Shown: positions 34,313-42,398 of the stretch, piece after piece | Position numbering within the stretch: the first letter of the stretch is position 1 | Layout: the number at the start of each line of letters is the position of its first letter | DNA from: Ammonifex degensii KC4 | GTDB lineage: Bacteria; Bacillota; Desulfotomaculia; Desulfotomaculales; Ammonificaceae | NCBI RefSeq assembly: GCF_000024605.1 | Contig: NC_013385.1 | Span: forward strand, 925,501-989,500 | Length of the DNA: 64,000 nt | Direction: 5' to 3' | Notes under the pieces: model-generated | What the model was told of the DNA's origin: nothing | The model's input: the letters and a program-made list of their open reading frames with translations, nothing else | Database searches by the model: none | Position numbers and translations under genes: made by a program

Positions 34313-34708
34313 CTACTTCTTGGGGAAGGTATCCTGCCGCCAGAGGCCGTGCAGGTTACAGTAGGCCCGGGCGTAAAGCGGGGTACCGAAGGGACAAAGG
34401 AAGGTGGCCTCGGGCGGATCTCCCGGCTTGAGGTGCATGCGCTCCACCCGATCGCCCATATGAAGTTCGATCCACTCGATATAATGCGCTTCCTCCATCG
34501 GATGGGGCACTTCCCCCACGTGCACGCGGATCTTGCCGTTGCGCGGCTCGATTACGGGCACGTGCTTTTCCTGCCCCACATCTTCCTTCTTTTCCGTCAT
34601 GAGTTCCATGGGCTTGCCGCAGCATACTAGTTGCCCCCGCCCGGTGTGTACCACTTCCACTATGTTCCCGCAGACATTGCACTTATAGACCTGGTGGAGC
34701 TCCGTCAT
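34313..34708 (-). CDS. dfx: Desulfoferrodoxin (superoxide reductase)
   Basis: This enzyme reduces superoxide to peroxide without making oxygen, a typical defence in anaerobes. The 131-residue protein is the two-centre (2Fe) form. The N-terminal desulforedoxin domain carries C-x2-C and a CC pair (YKCNVCG, LVCCGKP). The SOR centre has [24 protein letters not shown] and CNLHGLW supplying the His4-Cys ligands. An AAGGAGG ribosome site precedes ATG 34708. The IS607-type element ends about 68 bp upstream on the same strand and could provide read-through transcription. Confidence 0.95.
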   Translation of the reverse strand: MTELHQVYKCNVCGNIVEVVHTGRGQLVCCGKPMELMTEKKEDVGQEKHVPVIEPRNGKIRVHVGEVPHPMEEAHYIEWIELHMGDRVERMHLKPGDPPEATFLCPFGTPLYARAYCNLHGLWRQDTFPKK

Positions 34709-34808
34709 TCTTTTACCTCCTTAACCTGAACTGATTCTAACCTTGTACCCTATATTCTTTCTTTCCCCTGCTTTTTCCTGGTTTAAAAAACTGTACAAAA
34801 GTGTTTAG

Positions 34809-36402
34809 TCACACTACTTGCACAGCCGCCCCTGCACCAGGAACAGGAACTGGCCTTCTCACCGCCCGTTCCCAATCCCCCAAGACCAGGATCGGTCTCA
34901 AGGGAGAAAAGTCCCTCACGGTGCCTTTCACGTGAGAGAACTTTTCAAGGACCGGGACGGTGAGGGCTGCGGAGAGGACTCGCCAAGTTTTTATTCGCCA
35001 CCCCGGGAGGTGACCCCTCACCGGCTCCTTCCATCGGTCGGCCGGCTGTCGGGAAGCAGGCTCACCCTCCCCGCTTTGAAGAGCCCGAAGGTGGGCTCTG
35101 AGGGTCTTCAGTTCACCGCGTGTGGTCTTGAGTCTGGCCTTGATGGCCTTCTTCCGCCACTCGTTCTCTTCCCCCTTCAGTTCCTGTTTGAGCTCCTTTA
35201 CCTTCTCTTCGAGCTGAGCTACGGAGTAGAGCAGAAACTCTTCATCCCTGAGCAAAAGCCGGTAAGCTTCCGGCAGCTCCTCCTCAAAACCTAAAGCCCG
35301 GCGGCCAATCACCAGGGCCCCGGCCACGTCCTTGTCTACCAGGTACTGGGGCGCGTATTTCAACTTCCCTATCACCGAGGTGTAGGCAGGGTTTACTTTG
35401 ATTACTTCCACCCCGTGCCTCCTGGCCAGGACCTCTATCTTCTCTAGGACGCTCTTGTAAGCCCAGCGCTGAAGTGTCTTTCTCAACTTCAGGAAGCCGT
35501 CTCCCCTCCTGCCCTTCGGGAGCTTCTCCAGGTCTTCCATGGCGATGGCCTTGCCCTTCTCCAGGGCCAGCCTGACTACCTGATAGGCCACCTGCCAGGC
35601 AAGGTACTCCCTCTTGTCGCGATCGGCAGAAAGGAACTCGTGGAGACTTATCCTCTCGTGACCCTCGAGGTTGCCATCAGGGGAGACTTCCGCCAGCGCC
35701 AGGTGAAAGGGGTAGGCGTTGACGTCTATCCCTATGACCCCGTTTTCGAGGGTGATGACAGCGGGAGGGAACTCCTCGTCCACGCTCACGTGGGCGTAGA
35801 CTTCACCGTTTTTGAGCTTAAGCTCCACATCGTAGGGGAACCACTTACCTGTTTTTTCTGCCTGGTGCAAACTCCAGATGAAGCCTATCCACTTGTCTCC
35901 TTCTCTCTTTACCGGCCTTACGACCTTCGCGTAGACCCACCGTCTTTTCCCCACACATATCCGGAGAAAAAGCTCTCCTTTTATCCAGACAAACCGGAGG
36001 TTGAGGTTGCCCTTCTTTTTCTTGTCTCCCCTGGAGTAGAGGTTACCCTGCCTTTTTCTCCTTCCACTCCCTCTCCAGCTCTTCATGCCTCGGGCCGTTC
36101 AGGTGCTTCTTCTTGAGCTTCTCGAAGAGGCCTCTCCCGCCGAAGACTACTTTAGTGGGGTTCTGACCTCTCTCCCGGCAGGAAGACAGGACGGCAGAGG
36201 CTTTGAGGATGGCATCGTCGGCGTAGCGGGTGTTGACCTGAAAAACCTGGGCTAAGTGCTTCTTGAGTTCTTCCCTCGTCCATCCCTCTAAAAGCCTCCG
36301 GTAACCATACCTTTCGGCGGAGGAAAACTTACACATGAGGTCGAGGACCTTCCGCCTGTCTCCTTCGCTTTGAAACTCCAGGAGGCACTGGAGGGTTATC
36401 AC
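34809..36402 (-). pseudogene. tnpB: tnpB of IS607 copy 1, disrupted by a +1 insertion
   Basis: The first 119 codons (36402 down to about 36043) and the remaining part (about 36060 down to 34809) lie in different frames. Compared with the intact copy at 40712, one extra base is present at the A run in GAGAAAAAGGCAGG, which brings a stop soon after. The downstream part is otherwise nearly identical to the intact TnpB, including the RuvC aspartate region GIDVNAYPFHLAL. Restoring the frame would need a +1 shift, so the ordinary -1 slippage of transposase genes would not rescue it. A sequencing error in the A run is possible. Confidence 0.85.
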
Positions 36403-36986
36403 TTCTTCTTCCCGCCCCTTTTACCGGAGACCCTGGCGGCAAAGGAGGTGACAATGGCGACGAGGTCTTCTGCCAGTTCTCTCGTCTGCTCTTCGTTTTC
36501 TCCGCCATTCAGCACCACCAATTCCACGCCGAAAGCGTCAAAGAAGTTCCTCAGGTACTCAAAACCGAAACGGGCCAGCCGGTCAGGATATTCAACCACC
36601 ACCCTCTCCACTTCGCCCCTCTTCACCATGTTGAGAAGCTTCTGAAGCCCCCTCCTGTTCTCGTTCACCCCGCTGGCGATCTCCTGAATCACTTCGTAGT
36701 CCCAGCCTCTTTCCCGGGCAAACTCTTCAAGCCTTTCGATCTGGTTCTTGAGGTAGGCTTCTTGCTTCCTGGTGGAGACCCTGGCGTAGAGGACCGTCTT
36801 CAGCCGGATGTTGCTTTCTCCCAGGAGCCCTAGGAGCCTTTCGATGTCTTCTACCTTGTACCTCCGGACGCCGCCAGGGGTTCTGAGCGGGGTTATCAGT
36901 CCCTGCTTCTCGTAGTTCAGGAGGGAACCCCGGCTGAGCCCGTAAATCTCTTTGCACTCTTTGAGGGTCAGCAACTTCCGCTTCAT
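36399..36986 (-). CDS. tnpA: IS607-family serine recombinase TnpA, copy 1 (intact)
   Basis: This 195-residue transposase catalyses site-specific recombination by a serine nucleophile. An N-terminal MerR-like helix-turn-helix (LTLKECKEIYGLSRGSLLNY, residues 6-25) is followed by the resolvase domain, with S71 in VLYARVSTRKQ and YPDRLARFGFEYL. The order DNA-binding then catalytic domain is characteristic of IS607. ATG 36986 has its own promoter (36999-37027). The stop overlaps tnpB. This copy may be the only functional recombinase of the pair. Confidence 0.94.
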   Translation of the reverse strand: MKRKLLTLKECKEIYGLSRGSLLNYEKQGLITPLRTPGGVRRYKVEDIERLLGLLGESNIRLKTVLYARVSTRKQEAYLKNQIERLEEFARERGWDYEVIQEIASGVNENRRGLQKLLNMVKRGEVERVVVEYPDRLARFGFEYLRNFFDAFGVELVVLNGGENEEQTRELAEDLVAIVTSFAARVSGKRGGKKK

Positions 36987-36998
36987 ATCTCAGACACC

Positions 36999-37027
36999 AA
37001 TATACACATTTTGCAAGAATCTGTCAA
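36999..37027 (-). promoter_or_regulatory. Promoter of IS607 copy 1 tnpA
   Basis: On the minus strand TTGACA (37027-37022), 17-bp spacer, TATATT (37004-36999). The same boxes and spacing occur in copy 2, although the spacer sequence differs. Confidence 0.75.
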
Positions 37028-37031
37028 CTGT

Positions 37032-37051
37032 TGTGAACCTCCTCCGAAAAA
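37032..37051 (+). repeat. Left direct repeat flanking the IS481-type element
   Basis: The 20 bp starting TGTGAACCTCCTCCGAA recur with two mismatches at 38204-38223. The first 11 bp belong to the left terminus of IS607 copy 1, since copy 2 has the same sequence. The repeat is probably a target duplication made when the IS481-type element inserted at that terminus. Confidence 0.55.
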
Positions 37052-38203
37052 TGTAGAAGGGCCAGAGTTTCGTTCACAGAGGTTTTTGAAGCGGAAACCC
37101 CCAGGCAATCGCCCAAACCGTGGCCTCCCTCCTCACCACCTGTAGCCCTAAAGAGGTAGCCCGCATAATGGGCTGCTCCGTCCGCTGGATCTATAAACTG
37201 CGCAAACGCCTAAACGAATCCGGCGGAAACTTGTCCGGTTGTATCCTCCCTCGCGGCCCCAAAAAAAGAATGCCCAACCGTACCCCTCAAGAACTCGAAG
37301 CCCTAGTCGTAAAACTCGCTCAGGAAACTAACCTGGGCCCTAAACGCCTCGCCTCCCTCCTGTACCAAAGCCTTAAAATTAAGCTCTCCCCCTACACCAT
37401 ACGAAATATCCTCAAACGCCACCACATCCGCTGCCGCAAACGCCAAAGCAAAACGGGCTCCCGAAAATACTGGACCGACGTGCAGGCCTTCGCACCCTTC
37501 TCCTTCTGGCAGGTCGATGTAAAACACATAGCCGATAAGTCAGCTCTGCCGGCCCAAGCCTACTCCTCTATCCTCAAAAACCGCCTACCCCGTTACCAAT
37601 TCACCGCTATCGATGTTCGAACAAGAGTGCGGTTCATAGCCTTCGCCTATTCCCTCTCCTTCGCCAACGGAATCACTTTCCTCGTACTCCCGGTAAACTG
37701 GCTTAAAACCTTCGGCCTTAATCAAACAATCCTTATCCAGACCGATAATGGCTCGGAGTTCGGTGGCCCTCCTAACTCGAGAAAGCGTAAACTCATGTCC
37801 CTTATCTTCTCTCGCCTTGACTGCCAGCTGCTTAACATACCCGCAGGCAGAAAAGAAGCCAACGGCTATGTAGAAAGATCACACCGCACCGACGATGAAG
37901 AGTTCTACATCCCCTACCTGGCAGGTGTCAGAAGCCAGAAGGATTTCCTTATCTCTGCCCAGAGGTGGATCCTTTACTACAACTACCAGCGTCCACATCT
38001 GGGCCGGGAACTGAACGGGAAAACTCCTATGGAAATAGCGACCTCGCTTTCCCACTACCATCCGGCTATAGGGGCTATGCCGGTGGTAGTCCTGGATCAC
38101 CTGGCTCCGCACATCTTCGATGCCTACAAACTCTCTACTCTCCCGTGGGATTACCCACCCAAAAATGAAAGCCTCGCTGTGAACGAAACCCTGGCTCAAT
38201 ACA
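37052..38203 (+). mobile_element. IS481-type insertion sequence
   Basis: Terminal inverted repeats begin TGTA at each end and include CCAGAGTTTCGTTCACAG (37062-37079) and its near-perfect complement (38177-38194, 17 of 18 matching). One DDE transposase gene fills the element. The right inverted repeat lies inside the end of the coding sequence, and the stop codon is contributed by flanking DNA just beyond the boundary. Boundaries are therefore good to a few bases only. Confidence 0.75.
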
Positions 38204-38208
38204 TGTGA
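37120..38208 (+). CDS. IS481/IS3-like DDE transposase
   Basis: This 362-residue transposase has an N-terminal helix-turn-helix (SPKEVARIMGCSVRWIYKL), a second HTH (NLGPKRLASLLYQSLKIKL) and an rve integrase core. The core aspartates and glutamate are in FWQVDVKHIADK, IQTDNGSEFGG and ANGYVERSHRTDDEEFY, with the tail NYQRPHLGRELNGKTPMEIA. GTG 37120 lacks a strong ribosome site, so the exact start is uncertain. The gene is intact, so the element could be active. Confidence 0.88.
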   Translation: MASLLTTCSPKEVARIMGCSVRWIYKLRKRLNESGGNLSGCILPRGPKKRMPNRTPQELEALVVKLAQETNLGPKRLASLLYQSLKIKLSPYTIRNILKRHHIRCRKRQSKTGSRKYWTDVQAFAPFSFWQVDVKHIADKSALPAQAYSSILKNRLPRYQFTAIDVRTRVRFIAFAYSLSFANGITFLVLPVNWLKTFGLNQTILIQTDNGSEFGGPPNSRKRKLMSLIFSRLDCQLLNIPAGRKEANGYVERSHRTDDEEFYIPYLAGVRSQKDFLISAQRWILYYNYQRPHLGRELNGKTPMEIATSLSHYHPAIGAMPVVVLDHLAPHIFDAYKLSTLPWDYPPKNESLAVNETLAQYM

Positions 38209-38223
38209 ACCTCCTTCGAAGAA
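38204..38223 (+). repeat. Right direct repeat flanking the IS481-type element
   Basis: TGTGAACCTCCTTCGAA and three more bases match the left copy at 37032-37051 in 18 of 20 positions, in the same orientation. It directly follows the right end of the element. Confidence 0.55.
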
Positions 38224-38305
38224 AAATTTTCGTTCCTGATATGCTCTTCGGGGGTGGGTCCCTTCGTGCTAAAATGGGCTTGTCGGAAAGGAAGGTGATC
38301 TTGTC

Positions 38306-39211
38306 TTGGCGGATGCCAATTTTGAAGGAGACTACCTGGTGCGGGCTGTTGCTAACGGGGGCCAAATTCTGGCTTTGGTGGCCCGGAGCACGGAGCTCGT
38401 GCGGGAAGCTCGGCGGCTGCATGGGACTTCCCCCACGGCCACGGCAGCTCTGGGGCGGGTGCTGACGGCCGCGGCGCTCATGGGAGCCACCCTCAAGGAT
38501 GGGCAGACCCTTACCCTCCGGGTGGTGGGGGATGGTCCAGCGGGCTGGATAGTAGCTACGGTCAGAGATATGCGGATAAAGGGCTATATTCGTGAGCCTC
38601 ACATCTATCTCCCCCTGAACGCGGCGGGCAAGCTCGACGTGGCGCAAGCAATAGGCAAGGGAATGCTTTACGTCACCAAGGATCTGGGGCTGCGGGAGCC
38701 TTACAACGGCTGTGTTCCCCTGGTTTCCGGTGAGATAGGGAAAGATCTGGCCTACTACTTCACCGTCTCAGAGCAGACACCGGCGGCGGTGGGGCTGGGG
38801 GTTCTACTCGATCCGGACGGGGAGGTGCGGGCGGCAGGAGGCTATATCCTCCAGCTTTTGCCCGGAGCCAGTGAAGAGGTGGTGGCGCAGCTGGAGGCCA
38901 ACGTGGAGGCCACCGGCCCGGTATCGCACCTTTTCGCCGAGGGTTGCACGCCCGAGGGCGTTTTGGCTTTGCTCTTGAGGGGCTTTACCCCTACCATCCT
39001 TGCTCGGCAAACCTTTGCCTTCGTCTGTGACTGCTCCCGGGAGCGCTTGACCAAGGTCCTGCTGGCACTGGGCCGGGAAGAACTAGAAGCTTTGTTAACC
39101 GAACAGGGCGAAGTGGAAGCCAAATGCGGCTTTTGCAACCGGGTGTATCGTTTCAGCCGTGAGGAGCTACAGGAACTCATTGAACTGGCCGAGCCTAAAG
39201 AGAAAAATTAA
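38306..39211 (+). CDS. hslO: Redox-regulated chaperone Hsp33 (HslO)
   Basis: This cytosolic holdase is activated when oxidation releases zinc from four cysteines. The 301-residue protein has the N-terminal domain (RAVANGGQILALVARSTELV, SPTATAALGRVLTAAALMGA, VGDGPAGWIVA) and the C-terminal redox switch with CDC and CGFC (FVCDCSRER, KCGFCNRVY). TTG 38306 has GGAAGGTGA upstream. It stands between the IS481-type element and the yceD promoter; its own promoter was not certain (a weak TAAAAT at about 38268). Confidence 0.96.
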   Translation: MADANFEGDYLVRAVANGGQILALVARSTELVREARRLHGTSPTATAALGRVLTAAALMGATLKDGQTLTLRVVGDGPAGWIVATVRDMRIKGYIREPHIYLPLNAAGKLDVAQAIGKGMLYVTKDLGLREPYNGCVPLVSGEIGKDLAYYFTVSEQTPAAVGLGVLLDPDGEVRAAGGYILQLLPGASEEVVAQLEANVEATGPVSHLFAEGCTPEGVLALLLRGFTPTILARQTFAFVCDCSRERLTKVLLALGREELEALLTEQGEVEAKCGFCNRVYRFSREELQELIELAEPKEKN

Positions 39212-39219
39212 AGCCTTCG

Positions 39220-39248
39220 TTGACGGGAGCGGGATGGGGGGTTATAAT
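39220..39248 (+). promoter_or_regulatory. Promoter of yceD-rpmF
   Basis: TTGACG (39220-39225), 17-bp spacer, perfect TATAAT (39243-39248). It lies just after the hslO stop codon and 27 bp before the yceD start. Confidence 0.75.
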
Positions 39249-39274
39249 GAACTCCTGATTGAGGTGAGAAAGCC

Positions 39275-39814
39275 TTGTTCACGGTTAACGTCGCGCAGCT
39301 CAAGAAAACACCGGCGGAGAGCCGCCGCTATGTGCTCCGGGAGCGGCTGGGTTTCCTTCCGGGTGAAGGAGGAGAAGAACTGCTCCTCCTTTCTCCAGCA
39401 GAGCTCGACCTGACGCTGACCAACGCCCGCAGCTACCTCTGGGCTGTGGGCGAAGTAATAGCCACGGTGGAGCTCATCTGCAGCCGCTGCCTTAAAAAAT
39501 TTCCCTTTCTTTTGCGGGGCCGGTTTGAGGAGAAATTCCGCCTGACGACCGAAGCAGAAGAAGGGGAGGAAATGCCTCCGGTGGAGGAGGAAATAGATTT
39601 TACTCCTTACGTGCTGGAAAGCCTTTTGCTGGCCCTTCCGATGAAGCCGCTTTGTCGGGAGGATTGTGCCGGTCTTTGTCCCTGCTGCGGTCAGGACTTG
39701 AATCAGGGTTCCTGCTCCTGCTCCCGGGTGCCTGCCGATCCCCGCTGGGCGGAGCTGGCCAAGTTTCTGAACTCCCAAGAAGGAGGTGGCAAAGATGGGG
39801 GTACCAAAGAGTAG
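39275..39814 (+). CDS. yceD: YceD/DUF177 family protein
   Basis: This conserved protein of 179 residues is linked to large-subunit rRNA accumulation in bacteria and plastids; its biochemical role is unsettled. It has the DUF177 core with AVGEVIATVELICSRCLKKF and the C-terminal cysteine set CREDCAGLCPCCGQDLNQG. TTG 39275 has GAGGTGAG upstream. It overlaps rpmF, the standard arrangement, and normally plsX would follow rpmF. Confidence 0.9.
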   Translation: MFTVNVAQLKKTPAESRRYVLRERLGFLPGEGGEELLLLSPAELDLTLTNARSYLWAVGEVIATVELICSRCLKKFPFLLRGRFEEKFRLTTEAEEGEEMPPVEEEIDFTPYVLESLLLALPMKPLCREDCAGLCPCCGQDLNQGSCSCSRVPADPRWAELAKFLNSQEGGGKDGGTKE

Positions 39815-39977
39815 GTCTTCCAAGCAGAGGAAGCGGTTGCGCCGCATGCACTACAAGGCGGAAGCGCCTACCTTGGTGGCCTGCCCCCGCTGCAAGGCTC
39901 TCAAACGTCCCCATGCCGTGTGCTTGAACTGCGGCTACTACAAAGGGCGGCAGGTCCTGGCGGAGGAGCAGGCCTAG
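39795..39977 (+). CDS. rpmF: Ribosomal protein bL32
   Basis: This is a 60-residue protein of the large ribosomal subunit. It has the N terminus MGVPKSRSSKQRKRLRRMHY and a zinc-binding set CPRCKALKRPHAVCLNCGYY, so it is the cysteine-containing (zinc) form. ATG 39795 has AAGGAGGTGG upstream and lies within the end of yceD. A hairpin terminator follows 35 bp after the stop, then the IS607 element. Confidence 0.97.
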   Translation: MGVPKSRSSKQRKRLRRMHYKAEAPTLVACPRCKALKRPHAVCLNCGYYKGRQVLAEEQA

Positions 39978-40012
39978 TCAAGAAGAGTTCCGCTATTCCT
40001 GCTTTCGAGTCG

Positions 40013-40043
40013 CAAGGCCACAGGAGGTGGCCTTGTTGCTTTT
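40013..40043 (+). terminator. Intrinsic terminator after rpmF
   Basis: CAAGGCCAC (40013-40021) pairs perfectly with GTGGCCTTG (40027-40035), loop of 5, followed by TTGCTTTT. Confidence 0.8.
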
Positions 40044-40126
40044 GCAGGAAAGGAGTGGCCAGGCGAAGAAATACTCTTAGTTGCGCCAGGTGGGGAATGG
40101 TACTTTGCACCGGAGGTTCACAACAG

Positions 40127-40155
40127 TTGACATATTTCCATAAAATGTGTATATT
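40127..40155 (+). promoter_or_regulatory. Promoter of IS607 copy 2
   Basis: TTGACA (40127-40132), 17-bp spacer, TATATT (40150-40155), 12 bp before the tnpA start codon. It may drive transcription of tnpB as well. Confidence 0.75.
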
Positions 40156-40167
40156 AGTGCCTGAGCT

Positions 40168-40715
40168 ATGAAGCGGAAATTGCTGACCCTCAAAGAGTGC
40201 AAAGAAATTTACGGGCTCAGCCGGGGTTCCCTCCTGAACTACGAGAAGCAGGGACTGATAACCCCGCTCAGAACCCCTGGCGGCGTCCGGAGGTACAAGG
40301 TAGAAGACATCGAAAGGCTCCTAGGGCTCCTGGGAGAAAGCAACATCCGGCTAAAGACGGTCCTCTACGCCAGGGTCTCCACCAGGAAGCAGGAAGCTTA
40401 CCTCAAGAACCAGGTCAAGAAGTGATCCAGGAGATCGCCAGCGGGGTAAACGAGAACAGGAGGGGGCTTCAAAAGCTCCTCAACATGGTGAAGAGGGGCG
40501 AAGTGGAGAGGGTGGTGGTTGAATATCCTGACCGGCTGGCCCGCTTCGGCTTTGAGTACTTAAGGAACTTCTTTGACGCTTTCGGCGTGGAATTGGTGGT
40601 GCTGAACGGCGGAGAAAACGAAGAGCAGGCGAGAGAACTGGTGGAAGACCTCTTCGCCATCGTCACCTCCTTTGCCGCCAAGATTTACGGTAAAAGGGGC
40701 GGGAAGAAGAAGTGA
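40168..40715 (+). pseudogene. tnpA: tnpA of IS607 copy 2, 40-bp internal deletion
   Basis: The first 80 or so codons match copy 1, including the HTH and the catalytic YARVSTRKQ. After the LKNQ codons, 45 bp of copy 1 are replaced by 5 bp, a net loss of 40 bp. This shifts the frame and brings a stop at 40423-40425. The rest of the resolvase domain continues in another frame to 40715. The recombinase cannot be functional as one chain; a product of 85 residues would keep only the DNA-binding part and the serine. Confidence 0.88.
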
Positions 40716-42307
40716 TAACCCTCCAGTGCCTCCTGGAGTTTCAGAGTGAAGGAGACAGGCGGAAGGTCCTCGACCTCATGCGCAGGTTTTCCTCCGCCGA
40801 GAGGTACGGCTACCGGAGGCTTTTAGAGGGATGGACGAGGGAAGAACTCAAGAAGCACTTAGCCCAGGTTTTTCAGGTCAACACCCGCTACGCCGACGAT
40901 GCCATCCTCAAAGCCTCTGCCGTCCTGTCTTCCTGCCGGGAGAGAGGTCAGAACCCCACTAAAGTAGTCTTCGGCGGGAGAGGCCTCTTCGAGAAGCTCA
41001 AGAAGAAGCACCTGAACGGTGAGAAGAGAGAAGAGCTGAAAAGGGAGTGGAAGGAGAGGAGGCAGGGGAACCTCTACTCCAGGGGAGACAGGACGAAGCA
41101 GGGGAACCCCAACCTCCGGTTCGTCTGGATAATGGGGGAGCTTTATCTCCAAATCAATGTGGGGGAAAGACAGTGGGTCTATGCGAAGGTCGTAAGGCCG
41201 GTGAAGAGAGAAAGAGACAAGTGGATAGGCTTCATCTGGGACCTCCACCAGGCGGAGAGGACGGGTGAGTGGTTCCCCTACAACGTGGAGCTTAAGCTCA
41301 AAAACGGTGAAGTCTACGCCCACGTGAGCATAAGCGAAAAGTTCCCTCCCGCTGCCATCACTCTCGAAAACGGGGTCATAGGGATAGACGTCAACGCCTA
41401 CCCCTTTCACCTGGCGCTGGCGGAAGTCTCCCCTGATGGCAACCTCGAGGGTCACGAGAGGATAAGTCTCCACGAGCTCCTTTCTGCCGACCGTGACAAG
41501 AGGGAGTACCTTGCCTGGCAGGTGGCCTATCAGGTAGTCAGGCTGGCCCTGGAGAAGGGCAAGGCCATCGCCATGGAAGACCTGGAGAAGCTCCCGAAGG
41601 GCAGGAGGGGAGACGGCTTCCTGAAGTTGAGAAAGACACTTCAGCGCTGGGCTTACAAGAGCGTCCTAGAGAAGATAGAGGTCCTGGCCAGGAGGCACGG
41701 GGTGGAAGTAATCAAAGTAAACCCTGCCTACACCTCGGTGATAGGGAAGTTGAAATACGCGCCCCAGTACCTGGTAGACAAGGACGTGGCCGGGGCCCTG
41801 GTGATTGGCCGCCGGGCTTTAGGTTTTGAGGAGGAGCTGCCGGAAGCTTACCGGCTTTTGCTCAGGGATGAAGAGTTTCTGCTCTACTCCGTAGCTCAGC
41901 TCGAAGAGAAGGTAAAGGAGCTCAAACAGGAACTGAAGGGGGAAGAGAACGAGTGGCGGAAGAAGGCCATCAAGGCCAGACTCAAGACCACACGCGGTGA
42001 ACTGAAGACCCTCAGAGCCCACCTTCGGGCTCTTCAAAGCGGGGAGGGTGAGCCCGCTTCCCGACAGCTGGCTGACCGACGGAAGGAGCCGGTGAGGGGT
42101 CACCTTTCGGGGTGGCGAATAAAAGCTTGGCGAGTCCTCTCCGCAGCCCTCACCGTCCCGGTCCTTGAAAAGTTTTCTCACGTGAAAGGCACTGTGAGGG
42201 ACTTTTCTCCCTTGAGACCGATCCTGGTCTTGGGGGACTGGGAACGGGCGGTGAGAAGGCCAGTTCCTGTTCCTGGTGCAGGGGCGGCTGTGCAAGAGTG
42301 TAGCTAA
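40712..42307 (+). CDS. tnpB: TnpB-type RuvC nuclease of IS607 copy 2, no zinc ribbon
   Basis: TnpB proteins are RNA-guided nucleases that keep their elements in place. This intact copy has 531 residues. RuvC-like motifs are GVIGIDVNAYPFHLAL (D226), AIAMEDLEKLPKG (E289) and YLVDKDVAGALVIGRRALG (D358). The four-cysteine zinc ribbon that normally lies between the second and third motifs is absent; only 69 residues separate E289 and D358, with no cysteines. A C-terminal extension of about 170 residues follows, including a charged coiled-coil segment. GTG 40712 overlaps the tnpA stop. Whether this variant still cuts DNA is unknown. Confidence 0.88.
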   Translation: MITLQCLLEFQSEGDRRKVLDLMRRFSSAERYGYRRLLEGWTREELKKHLAQVFQVNTRYADDAILKASAVLSSCRERGQNPTKVVFGGRGLFEKLKKKHLNGEKREELKREWKERRQGNLYSRGDRTKQGNPNLRFVWIMGELYLQINVGERQWVYAKVVRPVKRERDKWIGFIWDLHQAERTGEWFPYNVELKLKNGEVYAHVSISEKFPPAAITLENGVIGIDVNAYPFHLALAEVSPDGNLEGHERISLHELLSADRDKREYLAWQVAYQVVRLALEKGKAIAMEDLEKLPKGRRGDGFLKLRKTLQRWAYKSVLEKIEVLARRHGVEVIKVNPAYTSVIGKLKYAPQYLVDKDVAGALVIGRRALGFEEELPEAYRLLLRDEEFLLYSVAQLEEKVKELKQELKGEENEWRKKAIKARLKTTRGELKTLRAHLRALQSGEGEPASRQLADRRKEPVRGHLSGWRIKAWRVLSAALTVPVLEKFSHVKGTVRDFSPLRPILVLGDWERAVRRPVPVPGAGAAVQECS

Positions 42308-42341
42308 AACACTTTTGTACAGTTTTTAAAACCAGGATAAT

Positions 42342-42358
42342 GGTTGTATAATGCAACC
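42342..42358. promoter_or_regulatory. 17-bp near-palindrome over a TATAAT box upstream of plsX
   Basis: GGTTG and CAACC arms surround an AT-rich centre containing a perfect TATAAT (42347-42352). It begins 6 bp after the IS607 right end and 41 bp before the plsX start. No good -35 is seen at 17 bp. It could be an operator covering the promoter of the fab operon. It does not match the FapR consensus. Confidence 0.45.
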
Positions 42359-42398
42359 AGATTGCCGCAAAGACTCTTCCTCAGTGGAGGGTAAAAGC

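Larger units (their letters stand above)
34777..37042 (-). mobile_element. IS607-family element, copy 1 (tnpA intact, tnpB frameshifted)
   Basis: Limits come from comparison with copy 2 at 40112-42336. Shared sequence runs from GGAGGTTCACAACAG (left end, at 37042 on the minus strand) to the run ending AACCAGG (right end, at 34777). It carries a serine recombinase gene and an adjacent tnpB, the IS607 arrangement, without terminal inverted repeats. It lies upstream of and in the same orientation as dfx-rubredoxin. An IS481-type element abuts its left end. Confidence 0.85.
40112..42336 (+). mobile_element. IS607-family element, copy 2 (tnpA broken, tnpB intact)
   Basis: It is nearly identical to copy 1 but in the opposite orientation, from GGAGGTTCACAACAG at 40112 to AACCAGG at 42336. 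It sits between rpmF and plsX, genes that are normally adjacent in Firmicutes. The two copies are about 3 kb apart and could support inversion of the segment between them by homologous recombination. Confidence 0.87.

Noticed and set aside
36043-36086. Programmed -1 frameshifting to produce full-length TnpB in IS607 copy 1
   Set aside because: The A run resembles a slippery site, but joining the two frames needs a +1 shift. The intact copy 2 needs none, so a mutation is the simpler reading.
39978-40111. Remnant of a fapR gene between rpmF and the IS607 element
   Set aside because: Translations in all frames of this short stretch show no FapR-like motif; it holds only the rpmF terminator.
42342-42358. 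FapR operator upstream of plsX
   Set aside because: The palindrome has the right length (17 bp), but its arms (GGTTG/CAACC) do not match the known FapR consensus, and no fapR gene is present in the window.
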